64,000 bases of DNA from Calditrichia bacterium (GTDB lineage: Bacteria > Calditrichota > Calditrichia > RBG-13-44-9 > J075). Positions within the stretch are counted from its first letter, which is position 1. Every line of letters starts with the position of its first letter. The DNA is taken from assembly GCA_028284445.1 (NCBI GenBank), contig JANQRS010000002.1, positions 1 to 64,000 of the forward strand, written 5' to 3'. The notes beneath the pieces were generated by a model. That model was not told the origin of the DNA and made no database searches. It saw only the letters and a list, made by a program, of their open reading frames with translations. The translations under genes and the position numbers were made by a program. This document shows, one piece after another, positions 17,094-26,389 of this stretch.

Positions 17094-18059
17094 CTACTTC
17101 ATGAAGGTATCCAGCGTATTGAAGAAATCTTCAATCATTTTGTCCGCATCAATCGCTTTGTAGTAATGGACGGGGCGATTGCCGCTGTCACGCGAAGTGG
17201 TGATTAACTCTTTTTCAGCCCAATCAGGGTGAATTATGGCGCCAATCAGTGCCAGATCCCAGATCACTCGCTCCTTGCGCAACCCATCGAGATGCTGATA
17301 CCAGCGATCACAGAGGTAATTTCCCAAATCGTGTTGCCCGCGTAATCTCTGCTCAGTATCCGAATAGTTGAATACCATCTTGTTGGCCACATTAAGCGGC
17401 ATAATATGCATCTCGACTTCAGACAGTAGCAATAATTCTAATGCCATCGGATCCATCATGCAGTTAAAGTCCGTCCGTTTCAAGATGCCTTTCTCAAAAT
17501 CAAAGGTGGTTCCCAGCCAATACAATGTGATTCGATTTTCGATTGAGGGATCGATGTAAATCGCCGAGGCCACATTGGTTAATGCGCCGAGGGCGATCAC
17601 CGTCAGTTTTTCACCGCCAGGCATTGCTTTTGCTTGCTTGATAATCTCGTAAGCAGCGGCCGAGTGTTGTGCGAGATCGCCCCAATCATACATCCGTGCC
17701 GCGCCACCGCGCCGCGTTTTGACGGACATATCAACTAAGCCGAGCAGCACCTGGTTCAGCCGATGGCTGTTCTCCATCGACCGTGGTTCCGCCCAATGGC
17801 TGGTTTGCCAATGAGTGGCATTCAGCGCGGTAACTTCCCAGGCCGGCTCGATCAGGGCGCGTGCAACTGCAAACAAATCGTCCACTTCATTACCAGTGTC
17901 GGTATCGATAAGGACCGGTAGTTTGTCTTGAGCATGAATATTACAAGACAGACCGGTCATGAGGGCGGCAATACTTATCCAAAAGATGAGGCGGTTCTGT
18001 ATTTTTTTATAGGAGCTGCCGGGAATAAAAGGATCTATCAGTCTATGCGTAAGGGGCAT
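17094..18059 (-). CDS. exported inosine-uridine-type nucleoside hydrolase
   Basis: Predicted N-ribosyl hydrolase that splits nucleosides to base and ribose. The calcium/ribose-binding motif DTDTGNEVDD is intact and IALGALTNVA and TDFNCMMDPMA match the family core. The late HD pair seen in classical enzymes appears as WD (VIWDLALIG), so specificity may differ. A signal peptide (hydrophobic 24-39, ending IHAQ) places it outside the cytoplasm, as in several Bacteroidota. The start is the ATG at 18059 with AGGAG six bases upstream. It may salvage extracellular nucleosides. Next gene on the same strand encodes a sorted protein. Confidence 0.85.
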   Translation of the reverse strand: MPLTHRLIDPFIPGSSYKKIQNRLIFWISIAALMTGLSCNIHAQDKLPVLIDTDTGNEVDDLFAVARALIEPAWEVTALNATHWQTSHWAEPRSMENSHRLNQVLLGLVDMSVKTRRGGAARMYDWGDLAQHSAAAYEIIKQAKAMPGGEKLTVIALGALTNVASAIYIDPSIENRITLYWLGTTFDFEKGILKRTDFNCMMDPMALELLLLSEVEMHIMPLNVANKMVFNYSDTEQRLRGQHDLGNYLCDRWYQHLDGLRKERVIWDLALIGAIIHPDWAEKELITTSRDSGNRPVHYYKAIDADKMIEDFFNTLDTFMK

Positions 18060-18237
18060 CAAATTCTCCTGATTGTGTAGGGAAACTGAATGTTGATGAA
18101 CTTTTTTGATAGGGCTAATTCCTGAATATACTGAAGCGGGATGGAATTCAAAACTGGCTGCCCGGCCAATGCTATGATAAGATGAGGATTTGAAGTAGCC
18201 TTTTACATGGTGATGACAATGCCACCGAATCTAAAAA

Positions 18238-18264
18238 GGCTGATCGAGTCTTTCTCGATCAGCC
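18238..18264 (-). terminator. rho-independent terminator
   Basis: Perfect 11-bp stem GGCTGATCGAG / CTCGATCAGCC with a 5-base loop; on the minus strand it is followed by TTTTTAG. It lies 60 bases after the stop of the gene ending at 18326. Confidence 0.85.
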
Positions 18265-18325
18265 CTGAGTCATTGTTTTTATCACGTGACATATCACTGA
18301 AATATTAACTGGATTTGCGACACGC

Positions 18326-18898
18326 TTATCTCATCAGCGTCATTTTGTGTGTTTTGACATACCCGGCGGTACTCATGCGATACAGGTAGATTCCGCTGCT
18401 AACATCGTCGCCCGCATCATTTTTGCCATTCCAGGTGAGTTGGTGCTCGCCGGCCGGGAAGGACTGCCCGACGCCGGTCAGCCGCCGCACCAATTGCCCG
18501 GTCATGTTGTAAATGTCGATGCGAACGTTGCTGTCCTGCGGCAGTTGAAAAGCAATCCGGGTGCTTGGATTAAAGGGATTGGGATAGTTGTTTAACAGCT
18601 TAAACTCGGTTGGCAGCGCAGCAGCAACCGGCGCCTCTACGGGTGAAGCAGCTTTGGACAGGGTGGATAACATTGCTTTTGTAAAAAACTGCTGCCCGGT
18701 GGCGGACAACCCATCTTCACGCCCGGCGACAGTTGCGGTGTAATCGGAAACCGCCAGGTCATCATACCCATCGCCGTTAAAATCGCCTGTTGCTTCCACT
18801 TTTGTGATTTCGCCGAAGGCTGTTTTAGCTGCGAATAATGTTATCAAGATGCATACATTTATTAGAAATCCGTTATATCCATTTCTTCCATTGCTCAT
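18326..18898 (-). CDS. short FG-GAP/sorting-domain secreted protein
   Basis: 190-aa exported protein. After a hydrophobic export signal (about 10-27) it has a single FG-GAP-type calcium-binding stretch (GDFNGDGYDDLAVSD near 36-50), a short linker, and a complete FlgD-like C-terminal sorting domain (NYPNPFNPSTRIAFQLP, then NMTGQLVRRL, and WNGKNDAGDDVSSGIYLYR). FG-GAP proteins normally have several repeats forming a propeller, so this may be a shortened relative in which the middle was lost. The start is the ATG at 18898 with AAGGAGG upstream; a longer frame from 19009 lacks a site. Surface or secreted; role unknown. Confidence 0.75.
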   Translation of the reverse strand: MSNGRNGYNGFLINVCILITLFAAKTAFGEITKVEATGDFNGDGYDDLAVSDYTATVAGREDGLSATGQQFFTKAMLSTLSKAASPVEAPVAAALPTEFKLLNNYPNPFNPSTRIAFQLPQDSNVRIDIYNMTGQLVRRLTGVGQSFPAGEHQLTWNGKNDAGDDVSSGIYLYRMSTAGYVKTHKMTLMR

Positions 18899-19131
18899 TT
18901 TAATTCCTCCTTGTTCTTCAAAAACGATATGAAGTTTTGACTTCGCCAAATGCCGGTGATTATCTCTTCCTAAGAGTATTTCGTTGATAGCCGACGAAAT
19001 CTTGCTCATCAGGCCGAAATTTTCAGCTTAGACTACCCTGATTAGGAATGCTTTGGAGAAAAGCGCCTTATACTTCTGCAGTTAATCATGATTGATTGAT
19101 GATCTAAGGCGTGATTAATTTGCAAGGGTTG

Positions 19132-19168
19132 AAAAAAAGGCTGGTCTCAGGAGGATTATTGGCCAGCC
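19132..19168 (-). terminator. probable terminator for the GH3 gene
   Basis: Stem GGCTGGTC (19139-19146) / GGCCAGCC (19161-19168), eight pairs with one G-T, loop of 14; on the minus strand it is followed by TTTTTTT. It is about 250 bases after the GH3 stop, beyond the MOSC fragment. Confidence 0.6.
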
Positions 19169-19247
19169 ATCATCTAACCGGGAATAGGCAGATTTTCAAG
19201 AGCAAGGTTGATCTAGTCAAGTATCAGGCGAGACTGTAGCTATGGCA

Positions 19248-19388
19248 AACTTGAGACTTCGATTGCACATCAATATTGAAGTAAGTGGCGTCAATGCATT
19301 CTGGAAGAAACAGTTGAATCGGAAGCCCGGTCTTGGGGTACGATTCTAAGCTGGTAAGGTAAAGATGCTTGGTATTAGTCCGCGAGAT
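19248..19388 (+). pseudogene. broken MOSC-protein fragment
   Basis: In one plus-strand frame this 47-codon stretch reads like residues about 143-188 of the MOSC protein encoded at 22429-23235: LRLRLHINIEVSGVNAFW against IRLRFRSNIELTGVEAFW, KPGLGVRF against EPGVGVRF, and MLGISPR against MIGISPR. I count 28 identities in 46 aligned positions by eye. The frame is interrupted by a TAA at 19347-19349 and no start or further domain is present on either side. It is a remnant of a second MOSC gene copy, cut by the 3' end of the GH3 gene. Confidence 0.8.
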
Positions 19389-19414
19389 CAGCTGACCTAT
19401 GCAAGCAGATCCAC

Positions 19415-22090
19415 CTACTCCACCACCAACTCTCCCTGCAAACGAATATCCTTGCTGGAGGACCCGACCATAATTTCAAATACACCCGGCTCAACCACTT
19501 CTTTCATTTGCGCATTCCAAAGAGAGAGATGCTCCGGTGTCAACTGCATGGAAACTGTCTGCGTTTCGCCCGGCTTCAGATTGGCCCTTACAAAACCCTT
19601 CAATTCGATCTTTGGCGTGGTAACGCTGCTGATTTTGTCATTGATATAAAGCTGCACCACTTCTGTGCCGGCAGTGCTGCCGGTATTTTTGATATCGATT
19701 GAAATGGTGGCGCTGCCATCTACTGAAATGGTCGCCGGCGCTACTTTCAGGTTGCTGTACTCAAAAGTAGTGTATGAAAGGCCATGACCAAATGCAAATA
19801 GGGGTTCACTATCGCCATCGACATAGCCGCGTCTGCCGGTGGCTTTATGGTTGTAGAACACCGGTAACTGACCAACGGATTTAGGGAAGCTAATCGGTAG
19901 TTTGCCGGAGGGATTGTAGTCGCCAAATACCACTTCTGCAACGGCCTGCCCACCAAATTCGCCCGGAAACCAGGCTTCAAGTATGGCGCTTGCATTAGCC
20001 GCCAGCCAATTTGCGGTGATTGGGCGGCCGTTTAACAGAACCGCTGCAAATGGCTTTCCGGTTGCATGAACCGCCTTCGCCAATTCCATTTGCGCGTCGC
20101 TCAGATTCAAATCGGATTTATCTTTGCCCTCACCAACGACCTGATCGCTTTCCCCCAAAACCATTAATGTGGCGTCAGCATTCTTGACGACCTCTTTGAT
20201 GCGCTCTTTCTCAGCCTCAAAGGCATTGGCGTTCACTTCCATCATACGCCACTTCAGGCGCATACCGGCATAATCTTCTTCATCCGCAAATTCTACCCGG
20301 ATTTTGTTTACCTTACCTTTTTCCAAATAGACCTGATTGGTGATAAAGACATTCACCTGGAAAGGGTCCCAATTATCGATGAGTAACTGGTCATTGATAT
20401 AAACCCGCCCTTTGTCGTCCGTGATTTGTCCAATCTCATACATGCCGCTGATTGGTGCGGTAATCGTCCCGGTCCAGCGTACGCTGAACTGCCTGGCACC
20501 GATGCCGCCACCGGGGCTATTGTTGTGATAGTAAGGGGACATATTGGTCTCAACCTGGGAAAAGTCCGGCTTTCCTTCCAGGTTTGGATTATTGAAGTAT
20601 TCAGCGAGCAGGCCATTGTGTTTATTGTCCGGTGTTCGCAGGTATTTTGCATTGATAACCGCCATCATGTCCATCACTTCGATACCTGGTTCGTAGTAGA
20701 TCTCTACCTTATCTCCCAGTTTTTCGCGAATGCCTTCCAAAATCGTTACTGCCTCAACGTTGCGAGGTGAGTATCCACCCAGTGCCGGTTCGTCAGCCAG
20801 GGCGCCGACGATGGCAATCGACTTAACGGATTTGCTGAACGGCAAAAGTCCGTCCTCGTTTTTCAACAGGGAAATGGATTTTCTGCCCGCTTCCAGGGCC
20901 AGTGCCTGATTTGCTTTACTGTGATGGTATTTGCCTATCAGACTGGTATCAGTATAGGGATCTTCGAATAGACCAAGCTTGAATTTTACGCGTAAAACAG
21001 AAGCCACTGCCCGATCAAGCTCAGCCATGGTTAAGCTACCATCTTTGATGGCTGCAATAATCGATTCCTGGAAAACATCGTGATGGAAATCGTAAAACTG
21101 TATGTCGAGGCCGGCCTTAAGTGCATCGGTAATGGCCTCCTGGTCCGTTGCCGCCGTGAAATGGTCATTTTTCAACCTGCTTACCGCACCGAGATCGGAA
21201 AGAACCATCCCCTCAAATCCCCACTCGCCGCGAAGCAGCTCATTGAGCAGAAATGGATGTGCAGCCACCGGGATGCCGTCCCATTCGTGGTAGGCGGCCA
21301 TTACTCCCTGCGCATTTCCTTTGCGAATAGCGGTCTCAAACGGGTATAGAAATGTTTCACGAGCCTCACGCTCTCCGATACGCACTGAGGCCGTGTTAAT
21401 GCCGCCTTCAGGGGCGCTATGGATGGCGTAGTGCTTCGGCTCCGACACAACGGTATTTTGATCCTTTAGGCTCTTGCCTTGCATCCCTTTCACCATTGCC
21501 AAACCGGTTTGAGCGACCAAATACGGGTCTTCGCCATAGGTTTCTTCGACCCGCCCCCAGCGCGGTTCTCTTGCCAGGCCCAATACCGGCGATAAAACGA
21601 AGTGCACGCCATGCGCTCTTGCTTCAGTGCCGATTACCCGTCCTATTTTTTGCATCAATTCAACATCCCACATAGACCCCATGCCGATAGGGGCAGGGAA
21701 GCAGGTGCCTTTGGAGCCTTGATAGCCGTGCAGCGCTTCTTCGATGACCAGCGCCGGAATTCCCAGGCGGGTTTCTTCAACCAGGTATTTTTGAATCTCA
21801 TTGGGCAATTCGGATTTCAGGGGGTAAAAGTCGTGCAATGAGCCCATACCGTCTTTGCCAATCACCGTTTCGATTTTTTCTCTGACAAGCTGATTGTTCG
21901 TGACAATCTCACCGCCGGAATACATGTCCAACTGTCGCGCTTTCTCAAGGACGGTCATTTGATTCAGAAGATCAGAAATCCTGTCTTCTATAGGTTTGGA
22001 GGCATCTTTATAAATAGGTCTGTTGCCTTGGGGGAGAAGCGCGGTCGTAAGGAAAAAAAACGCAAATAGAAGGATGATGGCATTTCTCAT
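19415..22090 (-). CDS. GH3 beta-glucosidase with PA14 insertion
   Basis: Secreted exo-acting glycoside hydrolase. Signal peptide at 1-20; GH3 N-terminal barrel with SEPKHYAIHSAPEGG and the nucleophile motif MVLSDLGAV (Asp299); GH3 C-terminal sandwich interrupted by a PA14 domain (about 492-616, NGLLAEYFNNPNLEGKP to GMRLKWRM); candidate acid/base Glu654 in VGEGKDKSDL; fibronectin-III-like domain at about 785-885. This order (GH3-PA14-Fn3) is typical of bacterial beta-glucosidases/xylosidases that work on plant-derived or cyclic glucans; PA14 often narrows the active site. 891 aa is normal. AGGGAG precedes the ATG at 22090. No PNPFNP sorting module is present. Confidence 0.92.
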   Translation of the reverse strand: MRNAIILLFAFFFLTTALLPQGNRPIYKDASKPIEDRISDLLNQMTVLEKARQLDMYSGGEIVTNNQLVREKIETVIGKDGMGSLHDFYPLKSELPNEIQKYLVEETRLGIPALVIEEALHGYQGSKGTCFPAPIGMGSMWDVELMQKIGRVIGTEARAHGVHFVLSPVLGLAREPRWGRVEETYGEDPYLVAQTGLAMVKGMQGKSLKDQNTVVSEPKHYAIHSAPEGGINTASVRIGEREARETFLYPFETAIRKGNAQGVMAAYHEWDGIPVAAHPFLLNELLRGEWGFEGMVLSDLGAVSRLKNDHFTAATDQEAITDALKAGLDIQFYDFHHDVFQESIIAAIKDGSLTMAELDRAVASVLRVKFKLGLFEDPYTDTSLIGKYHHSKANQALALEAGRKSISLLKNEDGLLPFSKSVKSIAIVGALADEPALGGYSPRNVEAVTILEGIREKLGDKVEIYYEPGIEVMDMMAVINAKYLRTPDNKHNGLLAEYFNNPNLEGKPDFSQVETNMSPYYHNNSPGGGIGARQFSVRWTGTITAPISGMYEIGQITDDKGRVYINDQLLIDNWDPFQVNVFITNQVYLEKGKVNKIRVEFADEEDYAGMRLKWRMMEVNANAFEAEKERIKEVVKNADATLMVLGESDQVVGEGKDKSDLNLSDAQMELAKAVHATGKPFAAVLLNGRPITANWLAANASAILEAWFPGEFGGQAVAEVVFGDYNPSGKLPISFPKSVGQLPVFYNHKATGRRGYVDGDSEPLFAFGHGLSYTTFEYSNLKVAPATISVDGSATISIDIKNTGSTAGTEVVQLYINDKISSVTTPKIELKGFVRANLKPGETQTVSMQLTPEHLSLWNAQMKEVVEPGVFEIMVGSSSKDIRLQGELVVE

Positions 22091-22428
22091 ATTAGGCTCC
22101 CTGATACAGGTTTAAACAGTGGAAGTGCGCTATTTGTTAATCGAAAAATCAATTTTCTATGATTAAATCAAATGTCTGTGACTTGAAAACCATCTGCTGG
22201 CTTTGTAATTAAGCTTTTTAGGAGAGATTCAAGCTGGGATAGCTTAGCGAATATGATTTAGAAAGTCAATAGTTTTGGCGTCGTTTTGTTAAATGAATTA
22301 ACTTAATCGATCCGGCTTTGGCCAAAGAAGGCTTTGACGGCTAATTCGCCTTGCAATGTAACTATGGCATACATCTCACATCCTATTAATAGTAACTGAT
22401 TATCTGCAATAAGATTGAGTGGACTAAA
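22091..22428. other. divergent intergenic region
   Basis: About 340 bases between the diverging GH3 and MOSC genes, AT-rich in its first half. Promoters for both are expected here; no clear boxes, hairpins or repeats were recognised. Confidence 0.4.
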
Positions 22429-23235
22429 ATGAACAATGCAAAAATCTCTCGATTGCGAATCTATCCGGTAAAATCCTTGGGCCCGGTTGATGTCGAAGAA
22501 GCGATCATCGCTAGACATTCATTGCAGAATGATCGGCGTTTTGCGATGATCGATGAAGATGGCCGCTATGTAAATGGAAAGCGCACGGCCCGGGTCAATG
22601 AGTTGAAGGCTGAATATGACCTTACCAGTGAACTGATATCGTTGCACAGCATTAATAATCCGGAAAGGCGCTCTTTTAAATTGGCGGAAGGCAATGCGGA
22701 ATTAGACAACTACTTGAGTGAGTTCTTTGATGTCAAATTGCAAGTGGTGGAAAATGCCGGTGGTGAGTTTCTCGATATCCCTGTCCAGAGTAGTGTGACA
22801 ATTGTGAGCGAAGCCTCGTTGAAATCGCTGCAGACGGATATCGAAGCGCATAGTCTGGAGAATATCAGACTGCGCTTTCGCAGCAATATTGAGCTGACCG
22901 GTGTTGAGGCATTCTGGGAAGAACAATTATACCAGGAACCCGGTGTGGGTGTGCGTTTTATGCTTGGAGAGGTGGAGATGATTGGCATTAGCCCGAGAGC
23001 CCGCTGCAACGTGCCGCCGCAAAATCCTGCTACCGGGGAATTCGAAGCCACTTTTGCGAAGCAGATGATTGCCAGCAGGATGAATAGTTTGCCGGATGAC
23101 GCAACGCTGCTTGAATATGGCCGAGTGCCCTACTTTCTAACTGTGAACGTTTTTGTCCCCGGAACTGAGGTTGGCAAAAGGATCAAGCTGAATGACAAAA
23201 TCGAGATTGTTGAGCCGGTCAAGTTGAGTGCGTAG
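22429..23235 (+). CDS. MOSC-domain protein with N-terminal beta-barrel domain
   Basis: 268-aa protein of the MOSC family, relatives of the molybdenum cofactor sulfurase C-terminal domain and of mARC/YcbX proteins. N-terminal MOSC_N barrel at about 4-110 (RLRIYPVKSLGPVDVEEA); MOSC domain at about 115-268 with PRARCNVPPQNPATGEFE, whose Cys is the conserved residue that can hold sulfur or molybdenum. YcbX/mARC proteins reduce N-hydroxylated compounds; there is no ferredoxin domain here, so an electron donor would be separate. A broken second copy lies 3 kb upstream at 19248-19388. Reaction inferred from family only. Confidence 0.85.
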   Translation: MNNAKISRLRIYPVKSLGPVDVEEAIIARHSLQNDRRFAMIDEDGRYVNGKRTARVNELKAEYDLTSELISLHSINNPERRSFKLAEGNAELDNYLSEFFDVKLQVVENAGGEFLDIPVQSSVTIVSEASLKSLQTDIEAHSLENIRLRFRSNIELTGVEAFWEEQLYQEPGVGVRFMLGEVEMIGISPRARCNVPPQNPATGEFEATFAKQMIASRMNSLPDDATLLEYGRVPYFLTVNVFVPGTEVGKRIKLNDKIEIVEPVKLSA

Positions 23236-23252
23236 TGGCTGATGCATTTGCT

Positions 23253-23275
23253 GCTACGCGGCGGGGCCGCGTAGC
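23253..23275. terminator. hairpin between convergent genes
   Basis: Perfect 10-bp stem GCTACGCGGC / GCCGCGTAGC with a GGG loop, between the MOSC stop and the converging stop at 23289. No T-run on either side; could serve both strands. Confidence 0.5.
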
Positions 23276-23288
23276 AAGATGATCCTCC

Positions 23289-24530
23289 CTAGCGCGTCAG
23301 AACCATTTTCCCGACAGCACTGTAGCGATCACTTTTCAACCGGTAAAAATAGAGACCACTAGGCAGGTTGTTGGCCCGGAAGTTGATGGTGTGCTGCCCG
23401 GCAGTCAGATACTCTTCCAAAAGCGTCTCTATCTGTCGTCCGCTGATATCAAAGACGCTGAGTACCACTTGCTGCGCTTCCGGCAACTGGAAGGTGATGG
23501 TCGTTTGCGGATTAAATGGATTTGGATGATTACTGATCGCAAAATCCTGAATTGGCGCATTTTCGGCAATACCGGTGATCAAGTCGTAGGTGTAGCTGCA
23601 GCGACGATTGTTAATCCAAAATGTGTTTAGCCACCATTGATCCAGGTAGTTTCTCAAGCTGCCGCCTTCCGACCAGGTGTATTGCCGGCGGCTAAACGGA
23701 TTCCAGGTCGAGACATTGTCCCATTGGTAAAATGTCTGCTCCGTCAGGGTATTGTCGAGGCTGTCATAGCTGAATATCCAGCGGCCCTGATTCTGGAACA
23801 TCCCGGAAAAGTTGGCCCAGATTTGCGTGATTTGCTCTTCAAGATCACCATTCGCGTTGTAAGTATTCAATGTCTTTCCATCAACGTCCCATTCAGCATT
23901 CACTGCATCCCACGAGGCGCTTTGGCTTTCGATTACATCCGTACCGGCACCATCATAGAGGAAGGTGGTCTGAGTGGTTGGCACCCAGCCATCGTTATTC
24001 GTCCACAAGTCGAAAGTCGTGGTTTCCAAACGCCCATTTGCATCGTATGTATAGGCAGTCCGACTGTAATCATCCCAACCAATATTGCCCCAACGCTGAT
24101 GCAGAAACAGCGAAAGCTGATCGTTGCTGTCGTATGTATAGCTGAAGCGAATCGAATTTTCCCAGGGGCCATTGATCGCCGACTGCTGCAGCTGTTCAGT
24201 CACCTTCCCATGAGTGGGGTCATAGGTGAACAGTATCTGCGAGTTATCGATCCAGGCACTGTTAAACCAGCTTTGTACCAACTCTCTCTCCAATTGACTG
24301 AGCGTATTGTAGTCGTTGGTCTGGAAGGTATGATTGTTCCAGGTGCTATTGGTTTCCTCAAAGCGTTCGCAGAAAATTTCAGTGATTGAGGAATCGTTCG
24401 GCAGCTTATAGGATGACAGTCCGATCTCATTTTTCTCAAGCATCCATTCCAGCGGCTGCTGCGCTGTCAGCCCGGATGTGAGAATGATGCAAATAACGGT
24501 AATGTGCAAATAGTATCGCAGGAATAGCAT
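23289..24530 (-). CDS. secreted repeat protein with C-terminal sorting domain
   Basis: 413 aa from the ATG at 24530, chosen because AAAGGAGG directly precedes it. Signal peptide at about 1-23. The middle (about 60-320) consists of degenerate YD-like repeats, each with a pattern such as FSYTYDSNDQLSLF, TAYTYDANGRLET, NTYNANGDLEEQ and FSYDSLDNTLTEQ, rich in Trp and Asn. The C-terminus is a FlgD-like sorting domain (NHPNPFNPQTTITFQLP, FDISGRQIETLL, SGLYFYRLKSD, ending KMVLTR). Such repeats form beta-solenoid or shell structures in other proteins. It is probably exported to the surface by type IX secretion; ligand unknown. Confidence 0.8.
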   Translation of the reverse strand: MLFLRYYLHITVICIILTSGLTAQQPLEWMLEKNEIGLSSYKLPNDSSITEIFCERFEETNSTWNNHTFQTNDYNTLSQLERELVQSWFNSAWIDNSQILFTYDPTHGKVTEQLQQSAINGPWENSIRFSYTYDSNDQLSLFLHQRWGNIGWDDYSRTAYTYDANGRLETTTFDLWTNNDGWVPTTQTTFLYDGAGTDVIESQSASWDAVNAEWDVDGKTLNTYNANGDLEEQITQIWANFSGMFQNQGRWIFSYDSLDNTLTEQTFYQWDNVSTWNPFSRRQYTWSEGGSLRNYLDQWWLNTFWINNRRCSYTYDLITGIAENAPIQDFAISNHPNPFNPQTTITFQLPEAQQVVLSVFDISGRQIETLLEEYLTAGQHTINFRANNLPSGLYFYRLKSDRYSAVGKMVLTR

Positions 24531-24610
24531 ATGCCCTCCTTTCACTATGATGGGAATCTATTGCTTACAAGTACTATAAACGCACGAAAAGATATAAGGA
24601 TGGAAACGGG

Positions 24611-26257
24611 CTAATATGTCCACAACTTGCTCCACTGTAGCCACAGGCCGATATTGACGGTCACGTCGGAGAAGCTGGCGCCTTCCAGATGTTCGAAGTT
24701 ATCGAAGGATGCCAGGCGCAGGTCTGCGCGGATATTGGCCCGCGGATGCGGACGGTAGAAGCCTGTCAGCCCCCAGTCGAAACGCTTTTCAACCACACCA
24801 AAAGGAAAATCTTCCTCGTAGCCTTCATCAACAGAAAAGGCCAGATAGTCAGTGTTGAATTCCCCGCCGACGGTGCCCTCGCCCTGGCGAATCAAGTCAG
24901 CGAAGAATTTAAACTGCAGGGTAGGGGATGCCCAATAGCTGAGGCTGCCACCAAGCCGATAGAAGTTGTTGCCGAGGTGATAGCCGATTTCCTCGCCCCG
25001 ATGCAGATATTTTTCCCAGTCGTTGAAACGAACGTTATAAGTGCGATTGCGGACCTGGACATATTCCAGATTGAGAAGCGTACCGGGAACGCCCAGATCA
25101 GCTACATTTGTTCCGAGCAGGAAACCGAACTCGTTGGGTTCGAGATCGCTTGATTCTTCACTCTCCAACTGTAAATCGTCAAGTAAGAACTCGCCGTACA
25201 GCTCGATACTATTATTGAGATACCAATCCCAATCGATGCTGTAAAGCACGTTAGCAGATTCAAACTTGCTGAATCGATTAACCGCGTGCGCATAATATAA
25301 TCCAACCGGATTCATGTATTTGAATTCCCAACTGCCATTCGGTCCACCATATAAAACAACTTCCGAGAAGCCAAGGTGAAATTTGTTCTCGAAATTGAGG
25401 CTGATGCGATGTCCATTGAGACGCCGCGTGGCGTCGCGATCAAAACGAACCAGGGCCGTATCGGAAATCAAGCGCTCGTTGAGATCGAACCCCCAGAATG
25501 AGAACTGCAAGAAGGATTTTCCCAATTGAACATGGTATTGATCATAGGGCCGGCTGTTGTCTGAGATCAGGAGCTGCCCGCTGCGGCCAGGTCCTAACTG
25601 CATAAAATCGCGGCCAAATTTGGCCTGCAGCCAACCATTGTCAATGGCGACATAGCCTTGCTCGGTGTAGGCGTAGAGCCCGCTGAATTCCTTACCGCGA
25701 TAGCTGGGATCCGGATTGGTGAATAGCCTGGTATTATTGTAAACCGTAAGGTAATCTTGCCAGAATAATGCCGCCTGACCATGGAGATCCAGTTCCGGAT
25801 CGCTGCTATTGAGTGCATCAATGTCTGTATTGCGGCTAATGAACAGGCCTTCGCCAAAGCCACCGACTTTCAGAACCGGGTTGACAGTTTCCGGCAACAG
25901 TTCCAGCTGCAACAGCTCGAGGCCTCGCTGGATCAGGTCACCCCAATTATTCTCCTTCAAGTTGCCCAGCCGCTGTATTTCTGGTGAAAATTCCTGGAAT
26001 AAGGTGCGTATCATCCCGTACGTTCGCGAATCCTGATTGAGATTTGCCCAATCAGCTTGCAGTAGATATTTGGCGACTTGTTGCCGCTGGTAGGGGCGCT
26101 GCACAACGGACAATTTCGGCAGCATGCCGCGCACTTTCAGATACTCAATATATTCGTTCGCCCAGTGGTAAGGGGGCAAGGTTTCCTGGGCTGTCGCCGG
26201 TGAAAATGCGCCAATCAGGACCAGGCAAAGCAAGAGCTTCTTCAAAAAATTGATCAT
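24611..26257 (-). CDS. Wzi-like outer-membrane beta-barrel protein
   Basis: 548-aa outer-membrane protein of the capsule assembly Wzi type, which binds surface polysaccharide. Signal peptide at 1-23 (ending ATAQ). A helical N-terminal part (WANEYIEYLKVRGMLPKL) is followed by many amphipathic strands. The family-like core VAIDNGWLQAKFGRDFMQLGPG, split by the usual glycine turn, then LLISDNSRPYDQ, HRISLNFENKFHLGFSE and KYMNPVGLYYAH fits Wzi relatives. Its neighbours (RmlC-like cupin and UDP-glucuronate decarboxylase) support a role in surface glycan handling. Confidence 0.8.
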   Translation of the reverse strand: MINFLKKLLLCLVLIGAFSPATAQETLPPYHWANEYIEYLKVRGMLPKLSVVQRPYQRQQVAKYLLQADWANLNQDSRTYGMIRTLFQEFSPEIQRLGNLKENNWGDLIQRGLELLQLELLPETVNPVLKVGGFGEGLFISRNTDIDALNSSDPELDLHGQAALFWQDYLTVYNNTRLFTNPDPSYRGKEFSGLYAYTEQGYVAIDNGWLQAKFGRDFMQLGPGRSGQLLISDNSRPYDQYHVQLGKSFLQFSFWGFDLNERLISDTALVRFDRDATRRLNGHRISLNFENKFHLGFSEVVLYGGPNGSWEFKYMNPVGLYYAHAVNRFSKFESANVLYSIDWDWYLNNSIELYGEFLLDDLQLESEESSDLEPNEFGFLLGTNVADLGVPGTLLNLEYVQVRNRTYNVRFNDWEKYLHRGEEIGYHLGNNFYRLGGSLSYWASPTLQFKFFADLIRQGEGTVGGEFNTDYLAFSVDEGYEEDFPFGVVEKRFDWGLTGFYRPHPRANIRADLRLASFDNFEHLEGASFSDVTVNIGLWLQWSKLWTY

Positions 26258-26389
26258 GTGTTTTCCAGATTTATTTTGAAAACTTTACGCGAATACAGGC
26301 AAATTTACACCAAATTATTGGGCAAGGTTTAAGTCAGCAAGCCGTTGCCGGAATAATCGTGGCCATTTTTAAGTATTCGGGTGAATCCA

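Noticed and set aside
23637..24389. 250-codon plus-strand frame
   Set aside because: Antisense to the YD-like repeat protein; low stop density there follows from codon bias.
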